A stretch of 64,000 nt of DNA from Pseudopedobacter sp965218985 (GCA_965218985.1 CBDCMP010000007.1:1922001-1986000), one strand, 5' to 3'; counted from the stretch's first letter, positions 1-9,742 are shown. The notes: a model not told the origin generated them from the sequence alone. Numbers and translations are program-made.

Positions 1-144
1 ACCCGGGCAAAACCGGAAACCAAAATAGGCAAAAGGACAAAGGCTCAAATGCGGCTTTCCCACGTCTAAAAAATAGAGAATGAAAAGTGCTGAACAGAAA
101 AAAACCAATTCGGTAGAGATTCTCCTTTTAAACACTTTGATCAT
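1..144 (-). CDS. DUF2752 family membrane protein, N-terminal 48 residues (runs off the window)
   Basis: A reading frame starts at the ATG complementary to 142-144 and stays open for exactly 48 codons to the window edge. It has a hydrophobic segment (FFCSALFILYFL) followed by SLCPFAYFGFRFCPG. That pattern matches the start of DUF2752 proteins, small membrane proteins whose hallmark is a CPF...CPGCG cysteine cluster; the last part of the cluster lies outside the window. Function of the family is unknown. The start is one base beyond the stop of the DUF4199 gene upstream, so the two are probably co-transcribed. Confidence 0.6.
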   Translation of the reverse strand, partial: MIKVFKRRISTELVFFCSALFILYFLDVGKPHLSLCPFAYFGFRFCPG

Positions 145-145
145 T

Positions 146-553
146 TCAGAACTGTTTAGGAGTGGTCATGAGCAACAATGCATTTACCAAAGTGAAAAGA
201 AGACCTAAGACCACAGCTCCGAAGATGCGTTCCATATAATCCACGGTTAAATCCTGGGCAAAAACCGAGATGTATAAAAAACTGGCCGCTGCTGCCAGCA
301 GACCTCCTATAGCCAATATTTTAAATCCTTCAAAGATGCCTTCAAAAAAAGTCAATTTCCCTCCCTGCTCTTTTCGGTATCCTCTGATTCCAAAATATAA
401 TCCGAAGAATGGGATAAGAATAGAGGTGTATTCCAGCCAATTCTGATTCGAATTTTCAAGATTCTCCGGATTATATCCGAATAATTGCATCACTATGATC
501 CATAAGGCAGATACAACTCCAATGATTAGTCCTGATAGGACGGCATTTTTCAT
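146..553 (-). CDS. DUF4199 domain-containing membrane protein
   Basis: This 135-residue protein has four predicted membrane segments (about residues 3-25, 42-58, 76-98 and 107-128) and the short charged loop after the second segment (RGYRKEQGGKLTFFEG) seen in DUF4199 proteins, a Bacteroidota-specific integral membrane family of unknown function. Length is normal for short members. It is divergent from mfd, with an 80-bp AT-rich spacer that must hold both promoters, and it is followed with one base of spacing by the DUF2752 gene. Confidence 0.75.
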   Translation of the reverse strand: MKNAVLSGLIIGVVSALWIIVMQLFGYNPENLENSNQNWLEYTSILIPFFGLYFGIRGYRKEQGGKLTFFEGIFEGFKILAIGGLLAAAASFLYISVFAQDLTVDYMERIFGAVVLGLLFTLVNALLLMTTPKQF

Positions 554-638
554 GATTTGGAAGGTTTAATGATTAAATATAAGTTTAATCTTATAATTTG
601 TCAATTCTAATGTTGTCTCATTGTTAGCGAGCAATGGT

Positions 639-646
639 TATATTTG
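639..646 (+). promoter_or_regulatory. Bacteroidota-type -7 element in front of mfd
   Basis: TATATTTG matches the TAnnTTTG -7 consensus of Bacteroidota sigma factors. A well-spaced TTG -33 element is not clear: TTG at 613 gives 23 bases and at 621 gives 15. If used, transcription would start near 652, only a few bases before the ATG at 658, and would exclude the upstream in-frame ATG at 634. Confidence 0.4.
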
Positions 647-657
647 CAAACATCCAA

Positions 658-3600
658 ATGAACATTAAAAACATATTAGAGAATTACAAGTCGGATAGCA
701 GGGTGCTCAGTTTAATAAAAGCATCTCAATTTAAGCAAGCCAGGGTTCAATTAAAAGGACTTATAGGTTCTTTAGATGCCTTTGTTGCATCAGCAAATTA
801 TTTTTTGAGTCACGGAAATATGGTTTTTGTTTTGCCTGACAGGGAAGAAGCGAATTATTTTCAGGCTGATCTGGAGAATTTGATGGAGAAAACAATACTG
901 GTTTTTCCATCATCTTATCGAAAATCATTTGATTTCACACAAAACGATTCAGGGAATGTGTTAATGAGAGCCGAGGTTTTAAACCAACTGAATCATACTG
1001 CAGCATTCGGAAATCTTATTGTCACCTATCCTGAGGCAATGGCCGAAAAAGTGATAGACAGAAACGCCCTCCTCAAAAACACGCTTGAAATAGCCCTTAA
1101 TAATAAGTTGAACATTGATTTCATCAGCGAATTTTTAGTGGAATATGATTTTGAAAGAACTGATTTTGTTTATGAACCAGGTCAATTCTCTGTAAGAGGA
1201 GGAATAGTGGATATTTTCTCTTTTTCGCATGATTTACCTTACCGGGTGGAGTTTTTCGGAGATCATATCGAATCCATCAGAACTTTTGAAATAGAGAGCC
1301 AGCTTTCGGTGGAACAGGTAAAAACCATTACCATAGTTCCAAATGTGCAGGCGAAATTCTTGACGGAAAGTAACATCTCTTTATTGGAGTTTATTGACAA
1401 AGATGCCGTCGTCTGGTTTAAGGATGTGGAGTTCACTTTCGATATCATGAAGTCGGGATATAAAAAATCCGTGGAGCTTTGGAAAGCTTTATCAGCAGAT
1501 CAGAAGCAGCAAAACCCTGAATGGATAGATCCAAAATTCGTCTTTACCAATGAAAGAATGATTTCAGATCAATTGAATGATTTTCCGGTGGTAGAGTTTG
1601 GCAAACAATTTTTCTTCCACCCCACTGAAGTCATCAGTTTCGATGCCCGTCCACAACCGTCCTTCAATAAAGATTTTAACCTGCTCATACATAACATCAA
1701 ATTAAATGAGGGACAAAAAATCTCCAATTTCATTTTAACTGATTCTGCAAAACAGCAAGAGCGTTTATTTGCCATTTTTGACGATTTAGATAAGAAGGTA
1801 AAATTTGAGCCGGTTAACATTTCCATCAGGGAAGGTTTTATAGATCATGAGCAGAAAATCGCATGTTATACTGATCATCAGATTTTTGACCGTTATTATA
1901 AATATAAGTTAAAGCGTGGCTATGCCCGTTCGCAAGCCATCACACTAAAAGAACTCAGGGATTTGAAACCTGGTGACTATATCACACATATAGATCATGG
2001 TGTGGGTAAATATGCAGGCCTGGAAAAAGTGGAGGTGAATGACAAGGTGCAGGAAATGATCAGGCTGGTGTATGCAGATAACGATTTGTTATATGTGAAT
2101 ATCAATTCTTTAAATCGTATATCCAAATATTCCGGAAAGGAAGGTCATGAGCCTAAAATGAACAAATTAGGTACAGACACCTGGGATAAATTAAAGAAGA
2201 CCACAAAAAAAAAGGTTAAGGACATAGCCAGGGATCTGATTAAACTCTATGCTTTGCGCAAAGCCCAGGAAGGCATGGCCTTCGCTCCTGACACCTATTT
2301 GCAAAATGAACTGGAGGCTTCTTTTATTTATGAAGACACACCGGACCAAGAGAAGGCTACGGCCGATGTGAAAAAAGACATGGAATCTCCACACCCCATG
2401 GATCGGCTGGTTTGCGGAGACGTGGGATTTGGTAAAACAGAAGTTGCGATCAGAGCCGCTTTTAAAGCAGCTACTGATGGTAAACAGGTGGCTATTTTGG
2501 TGCCCACCACTATCCTGGCCATGCAGCATTATAAAACTTTTAATGAGCGGCTCAAAGATTTCCCTGTCCGAACTGATTATATCAACAGGTTCAAATCCGC
2601 TAAACAAATTAAAGACACTTTACAGGCATTGAAAGAGGGGAAGGTGGATATCATTATTGGTACGCATAAATTGGTGAGTAAGGATGTGAAGTTTAAAGAT
2701 TTGGGTTTATTGATCATTGACGAGGAGCAGAAATTTGGAGTGACGGTCAAAGAGAAATTGAAGCAGTTCAGAGCGAATGTGGATACTTTGACACTAACTG
2801 CAACCCCTATTCCAAGAACTTTGCATTTCTCGTTGATGGGTGCAAGAGATTTATCCATCATCCAAACGCCACCACCAAATAGACAACCGGTACAAACTGA
2901 GCTACATATTTTCAATGAAAAGCTTATTAAGGAAGCGGTGGAATTTGAATTGGAAAGAGACGGTCAGGTTTTCTTCATCCATAATCGTGTTGCCGATTTA
3001 AGGCAGTTGGGAGGATTGATTCAGAAATTAGCTCCAAAAGCAAAAATAGCGATTGCCCACGGCCAATTGGAAGGAGACAAGCTGGAGGACATCATGCTGG
3101 ATTTTATTGACGGTAAATACGACGTGTTGGTGGCGACCACCATTATAGAGGCGGGGTTAGATGTCCCGAACGCAAATACAATGCTCATTAATCATGCTCA
3201 TATGTTTGGGTTGAGTGATTTGCACCAGATGAGAGGCAGAGTTGGCCGATCAAATAAAAAAGCCTTTTGTTACTTATTAAGTCCACCCTTATCCACCTTA
3301 ACTCCTGAAGCAAGAAAAAGACTGAGTGCCATTGAAGAATTTTCAGAGCTGGGAAGCGGCTTTAACGTTGCCATGCGGGATCTGGATATTCGGGGAAGCG
3401 GAAATTTATTGGGCGCCGAGCAAAGTGGCTTCATTGCCGAGATCGGATTTGATATGTACCATAAAATACTGGATGAGGCTATCCAAGAATTGAAGGAAGA
3501 TGAATTTCAAGGCTTGTTCACAGAGGACAAACCAAGGCCTTTTGTGAATTTTACCCAAGTAGAGACGGATATGGAATTATTGATTCCTGATGAATATGTG

Positions 3601-4008
3601 ACCAATATACAGGAACGCTATAATTTGTATACTGAGCTCTCTAAAATTGAGAATAAAACTCAGCTGGATGCTTTTTCTAAAGAATTGCACGACAGATTTG
3701 GCCCGTTGCCCCGGCAAGTTAAGGATTTACTAAGAACAGTGGAATTACAATGGATGGGTAAAGAGATTGGATTAGAGAAGATCAGCTGGAAAAAAGGAGT
3801 TTTGAGAGGTTATTTCATCACAGATAAACAATCTAAGTATTTTGAAACCGGAGCTTTCGGAAGAATTTTGCAATTTGCCCAACAAAACCCGGGAAAGGTA
3901 AATTTAAAAGAGGTAAAAAGCACTTTAAGAATAGCTATAGAAGGGATAAATAACATTGATGATGCTATTTTTACACTAGAACAGATGCGCGACCCCATAA
4001 TCATTTAA
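658..4008 (+). CDS. mfd: transcription-repair coupling factor Mfd
   Basis: Mfd is the DNA translocase that removes RNA polymerase stalled at lesions and recruits UvrA. The protein is about 1116 residues, usual for the family. Visible modules are an N-terminal UvrB-like region, a CarD-like RNA-polymerase-interacting domain starting about residue 437 (LKPGDYITHIDHGVGKYAGL), Walker A GDVGFGKTE near residue 586, the DEEQ box (LLIIDEEQKFG) near 686, helicase motif VI (QMRGRVGRS) and a C-terminal TRCF domain. The frame is open from an ATG at 634, but a promoter-like -7 element lies at 639-646, so I prefer the ATG at 658. It is a single gene divergent from the DUF4199 gene. Confidence 0.95.
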   Translation: MNIKNILENYKSDSRVLSLIKASQFKQARVQLKGLIGSLDAFVASANYFLSHGNMVFVLPDREEANYFQADLENLMEKTILVFPSSYRKSFDFTQNDSGNVLMRAEVLNQLNHTAAFGNLIVTYPEAMAEKVIDRNALLKNTLEIALNNKLNIDFISEFLVEYDFERTDFVYEPGQFSVRGGIVDIFSFSHDLPYRVEFFGDHIESIRTFEIESQLSVEQVKTITIVPNVQAKFLTESNISLLEFIDKDAVVWFKDVEFTFDIMKSGYKKSVELWKALSADQKQQNPEWIDPKFVFTNERMISDQLNDFPVVEFGKQFFFHPTEVISFDARPQPSFNKDFNLLIHNIKLNEGQKISNFILTDSAKQQERLFAIFDDLDKKVKFEPVNISIREGFIDHEQKIACYTDHQIFDRYYKYKLKRGYARSQAITLKELRDLKPGDYITHIDHGVGKYAGLEKVEVNDKVQEMIRLVYADNDLLYVNINSLNRISKYSGKEGHEPKMNKLGTDTWDKLKKTTKKKVKDIARDLIKLYALRKAQEGMAFAPDTYLQNELEASFIYEDTPDQEKATADVKKDMESPHPMDRLVCGDVGFGKTEVAIRAAFKAATDGKQVAILVPTTILAMQHYKTFNERLKDFPVRTDYINRFKSAKQIKDTLQALKEGKVDIIIGTHKLVSKDVKFKDLGLLIIDEEQKFGVTVKEKLKQFRANVDTLTLTATPIPRTLHFSLMGARDLSIIQTPPPNRQPVQTELHIFNEKLIKEAVEFELERDGQVFFIHNRVADLRQLGGLIQKLAPKAKIAIAHGQLEGDKLEDIMLDFIDGKYDVLVATTIIEAGLDVPNANTMLINHAHMFGLSDLHQMRGRVGRSNKKAFCYLLSPPLSTLTPEARKRLSAIEEFSELGSGFNVAMRDLDIRGSGNLLGAEQSGFIAEIGFDMYHKILDEAIQELKEDEFQGLFTEDKPRPFVNFTQVETDMELLIPDEYVTNIQERYNLYTELSKIENKTQLDAFSKELHDRFGPLPRQVKDLLRTVELQWMGKEIGLEKISWKKGVLRGYFITDKQSKYFETGAFGRILQFAQQNPGKVNLKEVKSTLRIAIEGINNIDDAIFTLEQMRDPIII

Positions 4009-4061
4009 ATTGAAGTTTTAAGAACAATCATTTTTCCTGAAGCTTATTAATATTTTTTTGT

Positions 4062-5069
4062 ATGATGAATAAATTTAAAAACATTCTTTTTTTACTCCTA
4101 ATTATCCTATCAAGCTCCACTATCGTTAATAAAGTCTTTGCTCAGGCTTACCGGGTTGATTCGGTAGCTGCGGAAGAAATACAACCTAAGAGGAATCTTT
4201 TTTACAGCCGCCCGCCTATTTTTTTTATTTATCGTAGAAATTTGCCTGTCAGCAACTTGCATTCAAAATATAATTATTGGAAAAATAAATTAAGTTTTGG
4301 AATTAACCTGAACCAGGCTGCTTTCAGTGATAACTGGAGTAGCGGAGGAGTAAACTCACTTGCTTTGGGATCATTGTTAAACTACAAAGCAGAATATAAC
4401 AAGAAAGATAAGAACTTCACGTCAGAAGTGCTTTTGCAATATGGAAAGTTAAAGAATGAGGGTCAACTGGAAAGAAAAACCAACGACAGGATCTTCTTTG
4501 ATAATAAAGCAGCAATGTTACTATCCAAGAATTGGAGTTTCTTTGGATCTTTAAGTTTCGAATCTCAGTTTGATTTTGGTTATAATTATAAAAAAGATAA
4601 CCAGGGAAATGAAATCCGCCAACTGATCTCTAAATTCATGGCCCCTGGTTATATCACAGAATCTGTAGGTTTTGAATATAAGCCGGTTAAATATTTTAGC
4701 TTAAGATTGGGTACCGGTACTGCCCGGCAAACTTTTATGCTGGATACCACCCTCTATAGAAATAATCCTAAAAATTTTGGTGTACCCATTGGTAAGACTT
4801 TTAGAAATGAGTTGGCCTTTCAGGCAGTGGCGAATTTTGATAAAGACATCATGAATAACCTTAATCTAAAATCAAGGTATTTATTATTTGCAAGTTACGA
4901 GAAAATCAATAATATTGATCAAAGATTGGATGTGACGATCACTGCAAAGGTAAATAAACTTATTAATGTAACGGTTGCGGCTACTGCCTTGTACGATGAT
5001 GATTATAGCGGAGACATTCAGTATAGTCAAAGCTTGGCATTAGGAGTTTTATTTAAGCTCCCCAGATAA
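4062..5069 (+). CDS. DUF3078 domain-containing outer-membrane-type protein
   Basis: This 335-residue protein has an N-terminal signal peptide (hydrophobic core FLLLIILSSSTIVNKVFAQA, cleavage probably after VFAQA). The rest is rich in alternating aromatic beta-strands, for example SFGINLNQAAFSDNWSSGGV and KNWSFFGSLSFESQF. That NWSSGG signature and strand pattern are typical of DUF3078, a Bacteroidota family thought to form outer-membrane barrels; the function is unknown. It follows mfd after 53 bases on the same strand and may be read from the mfd transcript. Confidence 0.8.
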   Translation: MMNKFKNILFLLLIILSSSTIVNKVFAQAYRVDSVAAEEIQPKRNLFYSRPPIFFIYRRNLPVSNLHSKYNYWKNKLSFGINLNQAAFSDNWSSGGVNSLALGSLLNYKAEYNKKDKNFTSEVLLQYGKLKNEGQLERKTNDRIFFDNKAAMLLSKNWSFFGSLSFESQFDFGYNYKKDNQGNEIRQLISKFMAPGYITESVGFEYKPVKYFSLRLGTGTARQTFMLDTTLYRNNPKNFGVPIGKTFRNELAFQAVANFDKDIMNNLNLKSRYLLFASYEKINNIDQRLDVTITAKVNKLINVTVAATALYDDDYSGDIQYSQSLALGVLFKLPR

Positions 5070-5095
5070 AAAAGAACGCCCCACGTTCCGGGGCG
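5068..5095 (-). terminator. Hairpin with a T-run on the minus strand
   Basis: CGCCCC (5077-5082) pairs with GGGGCG (5090-5095). The A-rich run lies on the left side (5068-5073), so read on the minus strand the hairpin is followed by a T-run and looks like an intrinsic terminator for leftward transcription. On the plus strand there is no T-run, so it is not a good terminator for the DUF3078 gene. Confidence 0.5.
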
Positions 5096-5619
5096 CTCAT
5101 CTGCATTAACACTTTTAACTAACTTTTCTTTCTCAACTGCAGATGATTGAGAGAGTAAAGAACTTTTACCTAAATATGTCATCTTGAGTACATGGGTTAA
5201 TTCATGGGAGATACTATTTTTGCGTTTAATCCATATACTTCGTGTAGGATACCTTTGTTTTGGGAGTGGGAGTGGTTCTTTTTTCTTTTAAGTTTTAATC
5301 AGAAGACAGGCCGATGTTAATAATAGAATAAAAGAAGTATGGGCTAAGTAAAATAAATTTCATCTCTTCTGATTTAACGGTTTGGTTTATTTGACGTTAA
5401 AATTTACTAAACGTTGCAAATTATTTTATTAAAAAGTTATTAAAGTTAAGAAAGTGGAGATTTCTGTCTGAGCATGTAGCTCTAATGGCTTAGGCAAGAG
5501 GCATTTAGAAAAACAGTCATTTCTTTTTATGAAAGTTTTTTACCATCTGAGATTAGGCACCCGAAAAGTCTGCTCACTAATGGTGACCAGAGCAATGAAA
5601 AGCAAAAAATGCTCAACCA
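5096..5619. other. Intergenic stretch with no recognised gene
   Basis: About 520 bases lie between the convergent ends of the DUF3078 gene and the GH3 gene. I see no open frame of plausible length and no tRNA or known RNA structure. TACCTTTG near 5248 resembles a plus-strand -7 element but has no correctly spaced TTG. The leftward terminator at 5068-5095 hints that a minus-strand transcript (a long GH3 3' end or a small RNA) crosses this stretch. Confidence 0.3.
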
Positions 5620-7338
5620 TCATTTCATTTGTAAACCATCTCCAAATTTATAGAAAGCGTTGATGGTCACTGGCAATTTCCCCTGCGCTTTTAAAGCACC
5701 CAATATCACTTTTGCTGCAGAATTCTCCATGTCTGTTGAATCCTGATAACCTATAACTAAAGCTTTACTTTTCTCTAGCCCCGGTAAGCCAGCCACAGCA
5801 TACGGATTGGCGAAAACAACAGAAATAGAGTTTAATGCTGAGAGATCAGCAATGAATAGTTTTAAGGGGACATTATAATCCAGGACACTTCCAGGGCGGC
5901 TTCTGGTGTCATGAATAGCCATGACGATTTGATCGAAATTTTTCAACTCGTCCTTGACAGCCTCCATTTCTTTCAGGCTGATATCCTTGGGAAGGATGAA
6001 AAGAGTGGTGTTAGGAATATTTTTTTTAATGGCGTCAGAGAAAACAGTCGGCATTTTTGGGCCGATGCTGATGAGGGCGGTTTTGCGTACAAAATCATTG
6101 GTCAACGGAAATGAATCAGCTCCTTTTAGCACAGTCACAGCAGCATCTGTCAATTGCTGATTTAATGTTTTGGCCGCAGGTCTGTTCAAATCTTTAATGA
6201 GGTTAGTAGTGTCAACAGGTTTAATATTGTTCAATCCCATCCAGTACTTCGCTTCTAAAATTTTTTTAACCTTCTGATCGATATCTCCCCAGCTTAAACG
6301 CTTTTTTCTGATGGATTTTCTGATGAGTTTAATCGCTCTTCCAGTATTTTGAGAAAGCTCCAACACATCCATCCCTGCGATCAATCCCCTCACATCAGCT
6401 TCTCCGTTCGGGAAGTATTTGATTACCCCCTTCATTTCCATGGCATCAGAGAAAATCAGACCTTTAAAACCAAGGCTGTCTTTTAAAACTCCTGTTACAA
6501 TCGGTTTTGAAAGTGTGGAAGGCAGATGAGGAGTGTCATCTAAAGCAGGAATACTCATGTGAGCCACCATCACACCACTCAAATTAGCTGCAAAAGCCTG
6601 TTTGAAGGGAAACATCTCTAAATCATATAATCTTTCAGCAGAGAATGGTAATTTCGGAAGATCTAAATGAGAGTCCACGTCAGTGTCTCCGTGACCGGGA
6701 AAATGTTTTGCAGTGGTAAAAAGCCCATTATCCTGCATCCCCTTCATATATGCGATTCCTTTCTGTGCTACATTGTATTTATTATCACCAAAAGAGCGGT
6801 AATTTATTACCGGATTTTTAGGATTATTATTTACATCCATATCCGGAGCGAAATTGATTTGCATGCCTAATCTTTTAAAATCTTTGGCAACCTGCTCTCC
6901 CATTTGATCAAGAAGTGAATTATCCTGGATAGCACCTAAAGTCATTTGGTAAGGATAGCTGATGGTGCTGTCTAATCTCATTCCCAGGCCCCATTCACCG
7001 TCCATAGCGATCATTAACGGAACTTTGGACAAGGCTTGGTATTGATTAACGATGATAGCTTGTCTTACAGGTCCTCCCTGGAAAAAAACCACTCCTCCCA
7101 AATGTTCCTTTTTAATCACTCTCCCAACAGAATCAGCATATTGCTGTCCTAAATTAGAATGTGCCCTTACCATAAAAAGCTGGGCGATCTTCTCATTCCG
7201 GTTTAAATTTTTAAACACAGAATCAACCCATCTGTTAGGGCTATTTAAAGTTTGAACGAAAGGGATATGGGTTTGTGCCTTTAATTTATGAGCGGTGAAG
7301 CACGAAGAAAGTGCCAATAGTACTATTGTTTTTTTCAT
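5620..7338 (-). CDS. glycoside hydrolase family 3 protein (NagZ-like beta-N-acetylhexosaminidase)
   Basis: GH3 enzymes of this group remove beta-linked N-acetylglucosamine, often from peptidoglycan fragments. From the ATG at 7338 the protein has 572 residues. The NagZ-type His motif KHFPGHGDTDVDSH is at about 211-224 and the nucleophile region FSDAMEMKG at about 297-304, followed by a Rossmann-like C-terminal domain of about 200 residues. Many Bacteroidota homologues also carry a beta-lactamase-like domain; it is absent here. The frame is open to 7374, but starting at 7338 gives a proper export signal (MKKTIVLLALSSC) and avoids overlap with the gene upstream. The LSSC motif could make it a lipoprotein. 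Confidence 0.85.
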   Translation of the reverse strand: MKKTIVLLALSSCFTAHKLKAQTHIPFVQTLNSPNRWVDSVFKNLNRNEKIAQLFMVRAHSNLGQQYADSVGRVIKKEHLGGVVFFQGGPVRQAIIVNQYQALSKVPLMIAMDGEWGLGMRLDSTISYPYQMTLGAIQDNSLLDQMGEQVAKDFKRLGMQINFAPDMDVNNNPKNPVINYRSFGDNKYNVAQKGIAYMKGMQDNGLFTTAKHFPGHGDTDVDSHLDLPKLPFSAERLYDLEMFPFKQAFAANLSGVMVAHMSIPALDDTPHLPSTLSKPIVTGVLKDSLGFKGLIFSDAMEMKGVIKYFPNGEADVRGLIAGMDVLELSQNTGRAIKLIRKSIRKKRLSWGDIDQKVKKILEAKYWMGLNNIKPVDTTNLIKDLNRPAAKTLNQQLTDAAVTVLKGADSFPLTNDFVRKTALISIGPKMPTVFSDAIKKNIPNTTLFILPKDISLKEMEAVKDELKNFDQIVMAIHDTRSRPGSVLDYNVPLKLFIADLSALNSISVVFANPYAVAGLPGLEKSKALVIGYQDSTDMENSAAKVILGALKAQGKLPVTINAFYKFGDGLQMK

Positions 7339-7345
7339 AAAATGG

Positions 7346-7546
7346 TCAGCGATAGCCAATGATATCTTTTGCAAATATAGTGATGAAGAGAACTGTTAAA
7401 ATAAAAGTGATACCCAAACCTATAGAGGTACTGTAGGACCATACCATGAAGTTGTTGTCTACCCGTTTCCTAATGAAGGAGCGTATGAGGAGAATTAAGA
7501 TCAGGTTAATAAAGATATAGATGGTTGGAAATATGATATAAAGCAT
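7346..7546 (-). CDS. small two-helix membrane protein
   Basis: This 66-residue protein has a first hydrophobic segment (about 3-21), a basic loop (RSFIRKRVDNN) and a second segment (about 40-60). I do not recognise the family. It ends seven bases before the preferred GH3 start, so the two are probably co-transcribed. Being real rather than chance is suggested by the two regular membrane segments and the fit to the GH3 start. Confidence 0.5.
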   Translation of the reverse strand: MLYIIFPTIYIFINLILILLIRSFIRKRVDNNFMVWSYSTSIGLGITFILTVLFITIFAKDIIGYR

Positions 7547-7760
7547 ATTTGTAGCTAATAATGCAGTTTATAAACTACACTTCCTGTTTTATTTGATTAT
7601 ACAAATAAACGGTTTATAATGATTATTAATGTAATTTGAACAGATATTTTACTTATTAACTCTGCTGAAACTCTGCTGAATCAAAGATTATTCTCCTAAT
7701 AGCTTTAAAAGAATTACTGAATGGCATAGTTCTTTCTCTAGGAATTTCAAAAAAAAGACA

Positions 7761-8381
7761 ATGAAAAAACTAATCATCGCAACTTTCGTCCTTTTAACAG
7801 GAGGCGGAGCTTTCGCACAATCGGGAATAAGTTTTGGGATTAAAGGGGGCCTGAGTTTTAGCAACATCATTAAAACAGATGATTCCAATTTCAAAACTAA
7901 TTATAACACGGGTTACCATGCCGGCGTATTTTTAGCACTTCCAATAGTTGATCGCTTGTCATTTCAGCCAGAACTGATGTTCTCCCAAAAAGGATATCAA
8001 TCAGAAAGAACAGGAATATTGGGAGAAGGAACATTGACACAAACCACCAATTGGATTGAGATTCCAATTTTAGCAAAGGTTGAGGCAGCAAAAGGTTTCT
8101 ATATTTATTTAGGTCCGCAGGTTTCTTTCCTTACTAAAACTAATAATAAATATGACGGTACCTTTGGAAGCTCGGAACAAACCACGATTGAAGACGATGC
8201 AGATAAATTCAAGAAAAGCATTGTAGGAGGAGCATTGGGTTTAGGAATTGATGTGAGTCCGAGAATAGCAATCACCGGCAGATATGCTTTGGATTTTCAG
8301 AAGAACAATGAAGATGGCACTTCAGAAACTCCCCAGTTCAAGAATCAGGTTTGGCAAGCTGGTTTAGCCATTAAACTCTAA
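7761..8381 (+). CDS. porin family outer-membrane beta-barrel protein
   Basis: This 206-residue protein has a signal peptide (MKKLIIATFVLLTGGGAFAQ) and then repeated amphipathic beta-strands beginning SGISFGIKGGLSFSNI. That opening and the closing strand (QVWQAGLAIKL) are typical of OMP_b-brl_2/PorT-like eight-stranded barrels of Bacteroidota. The specific role is unknown. It is monocistronic, divergent from the small membrane gene and GH3, and closed by a terminator. Confidence 0.85.
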   Translation: MKKLIIATFVLLTGGGAFAQSGISFGIKGGLSFSNIIKTDDSNFKTNYNTGYHAGVFLALPIVDRLSFQPELMFSQKGYQSERTGILGEGTLTQTTNWIEIPILAKVEAAKGFYIYLGPQVSFLTKTNNKYDGTFGSSEQTTIEDDADKFKKSIVGGALGLGIDVSPRIAITGRYALDFQKNNEDGTSETPQFKNQVWQAGLAIKL

Positions 8382-8405
8382 GAATTTTATGTTGCAACCA
8401 AGTGG

Positions 8406-8438
8406 AACTTTCCTGATGTATCTCAGGAAGGTTTTTCT
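8406..8438 (+). terminator. Intrinsic terminator of the porin-family gene
   Basis: AACTTTCCTGA (8406-8416) pairs with TCAGGAAGGTT (8423-8433), with one G-T pair, a six-base loop and a following TTTTC tract. It may also act on leftward transcription from the MFS remnant. Confidence 0.75.
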
Positions 8439-8954
8439 TTATGTAAGAATGTCTTTTTTAGTCCGATATAAAAACAGATACATCACTGCCAAAGCATTCA
8501 TCACTCCCATCCCATAAAAAATATATGGAATCCTTGTGGTAATGTCTTTAAAAAACCAGCCTGAAAAAAAAGCTCCCAATCCTATTCCGGCCTCCAAACC
8601 AATGTACATTGTTGCGACAGACAAGCCTCTTTTATCATCGTCACTCAAGTCAATCGTCCACGCAGAGATTGCCGGAGACAACATTCCGGTGGCCACCCCG
8701 TAAATCACCGTCCCGCTTAAAAAGCCTGCTATTGTTTGCCAGGTGCCCAAACAGCAAAGTGCCAAACATAAAATGACCAGCGAAACTTTCAGAACAGGTC
8801 TCCCATATACATCAGAAACTTTACTGGCCATAAAGCGCATCAATAAAGAAGCTATGGTAAACACCATAACTGGCTTTTCCTGCTGACATCTTTCTGCAAA
8901 AATATTAAAACAGAAGATAAGAGGGGGAGAAAAATACAAAGCGGTTAATTTCAA
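8439..8954 (-). pseudogene. MFS transporter, C-terminal half only
   Basis: The 171 residues correspond to the second half of a major facilitator protein. The cytoplasmic motif RFMASKVSDVYGRP is followed by about five membrane helices and a basic end (LYRTKKDIL). Helices 1-6 are missing and the first 25 residues are unlike a transporter start, so the gene has lost its 5' half. Its 5' end lies 23 bases from the stop of satP, which suggests a deletion at this point. I expect it to be non-functional. Confidence 0.75.
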
Positions 8955-8977
8955 AAATTAACCGCTGAAATAGCATT

Positions 8978-9565
8978 TTAAGCAGTGACAGGGCCAACTG
9001 GCATCACTACTCTTCCGTAAACTTCGTTCAGTAAAGTGGCAATTCCGGCGTAAATCGCAGAAGCACCGCATAAAATGCCTTCATAGCCTGCATAAATTTT
9101 CACTTGTGCATTTCCTGAGGCATCACCATAGGCTAACATAAAGAATAAAACCACCAATGTGCCAAAAACGACCTGTAAAGCTCTGCTCATTTTAAAGGTT
9201 CCAATAAAAAGGAATAAAGTGAACACCCCCCAAAGTGCTAAATAATAAGCCATTGCAGTTTCGGAAGCTGCCGCCACCCAACCTAGTTTCGGCATCACTA
9301 GTAAGCCCACTAAAGTGAGCCAAAAAAAACCGTAGGAAATAAATGCGGTAAAACCAAAAGTGTTATTCTTTTTAGATTCCATTATCCCAGCAATGATTTG
9401 AGCAATTCCTCCGTAAAAAATGCCCATTGCAAATATCACGGAATTCATTTCAAAGAAACCAGCATTGTGGATGTTTAAAAGAACGGTGGTCATTCCAAAA
9501 CCCAGTAATCCTAAAGGAGCAGGGTTGGCACTTCTGTCTTGCAGAACGTATTCATTAATTGCCAT
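8978..9565 (-). CDS. satP: acetate uptake transporter, GPR1/FUN34/SatP family
   Basis: SatP-type proteins import acetate or succinate with protons through a six-helix fold. The 195-residue protein shows the family signature NPAPLGLLGFGMTT at about 15-28, a narrow-filter-type NIHNAGFF segment just after it, and six membrane segments, ending in VYGRVVMPVGP. Length and motifs are standard. It appears to be transcribed alone from the 176-base gap on its right. Confidence 0.9.
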   Translation of the reverse strand: MAINEYVLQDRSANPAPLGLLGFGMTTVLLNIHNAGFFEMNSVIFAMGIFYGGIAQIIAGIMESKKNNTFGFTAFISYGFFWLTLVGLLVMPKLGWVAAASETAMAYYLALWGVFTLFLFIGTFKMSRALQVVFGTLVVLFFMLAYGDASGNAQVKIYAGYEGILCGASAIYAGIATLLNEVYGRVVMPVGPVTA

Positions 9566-9742
9566 GATTTATAATTAAGGTTTATAAACCAATAATAACA
9601 TTTATATCAGACAGTTGAAAGATTTGAAGGAAGATTTTTTAAAAACAAGCCTGTGATTTTGATTTATTACAGCCTGGCGTTAACATTTATAGAGCTACGA
9701 AACCTTATCCACCTGCTGGATAATCTTTTTGGTACACCCTAT

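Noticed and set aside
634..657. Upstream in-frame ATG of mfd
   Set aside because: The extra eight residues are unlike Mfd and a promoter-like TATATTTG lies inside them.
2191..2607. 138-residue antisense frame inside mfd
   Set aside because: It is fully contained in a conserved gene on the other strand and has no coding features.
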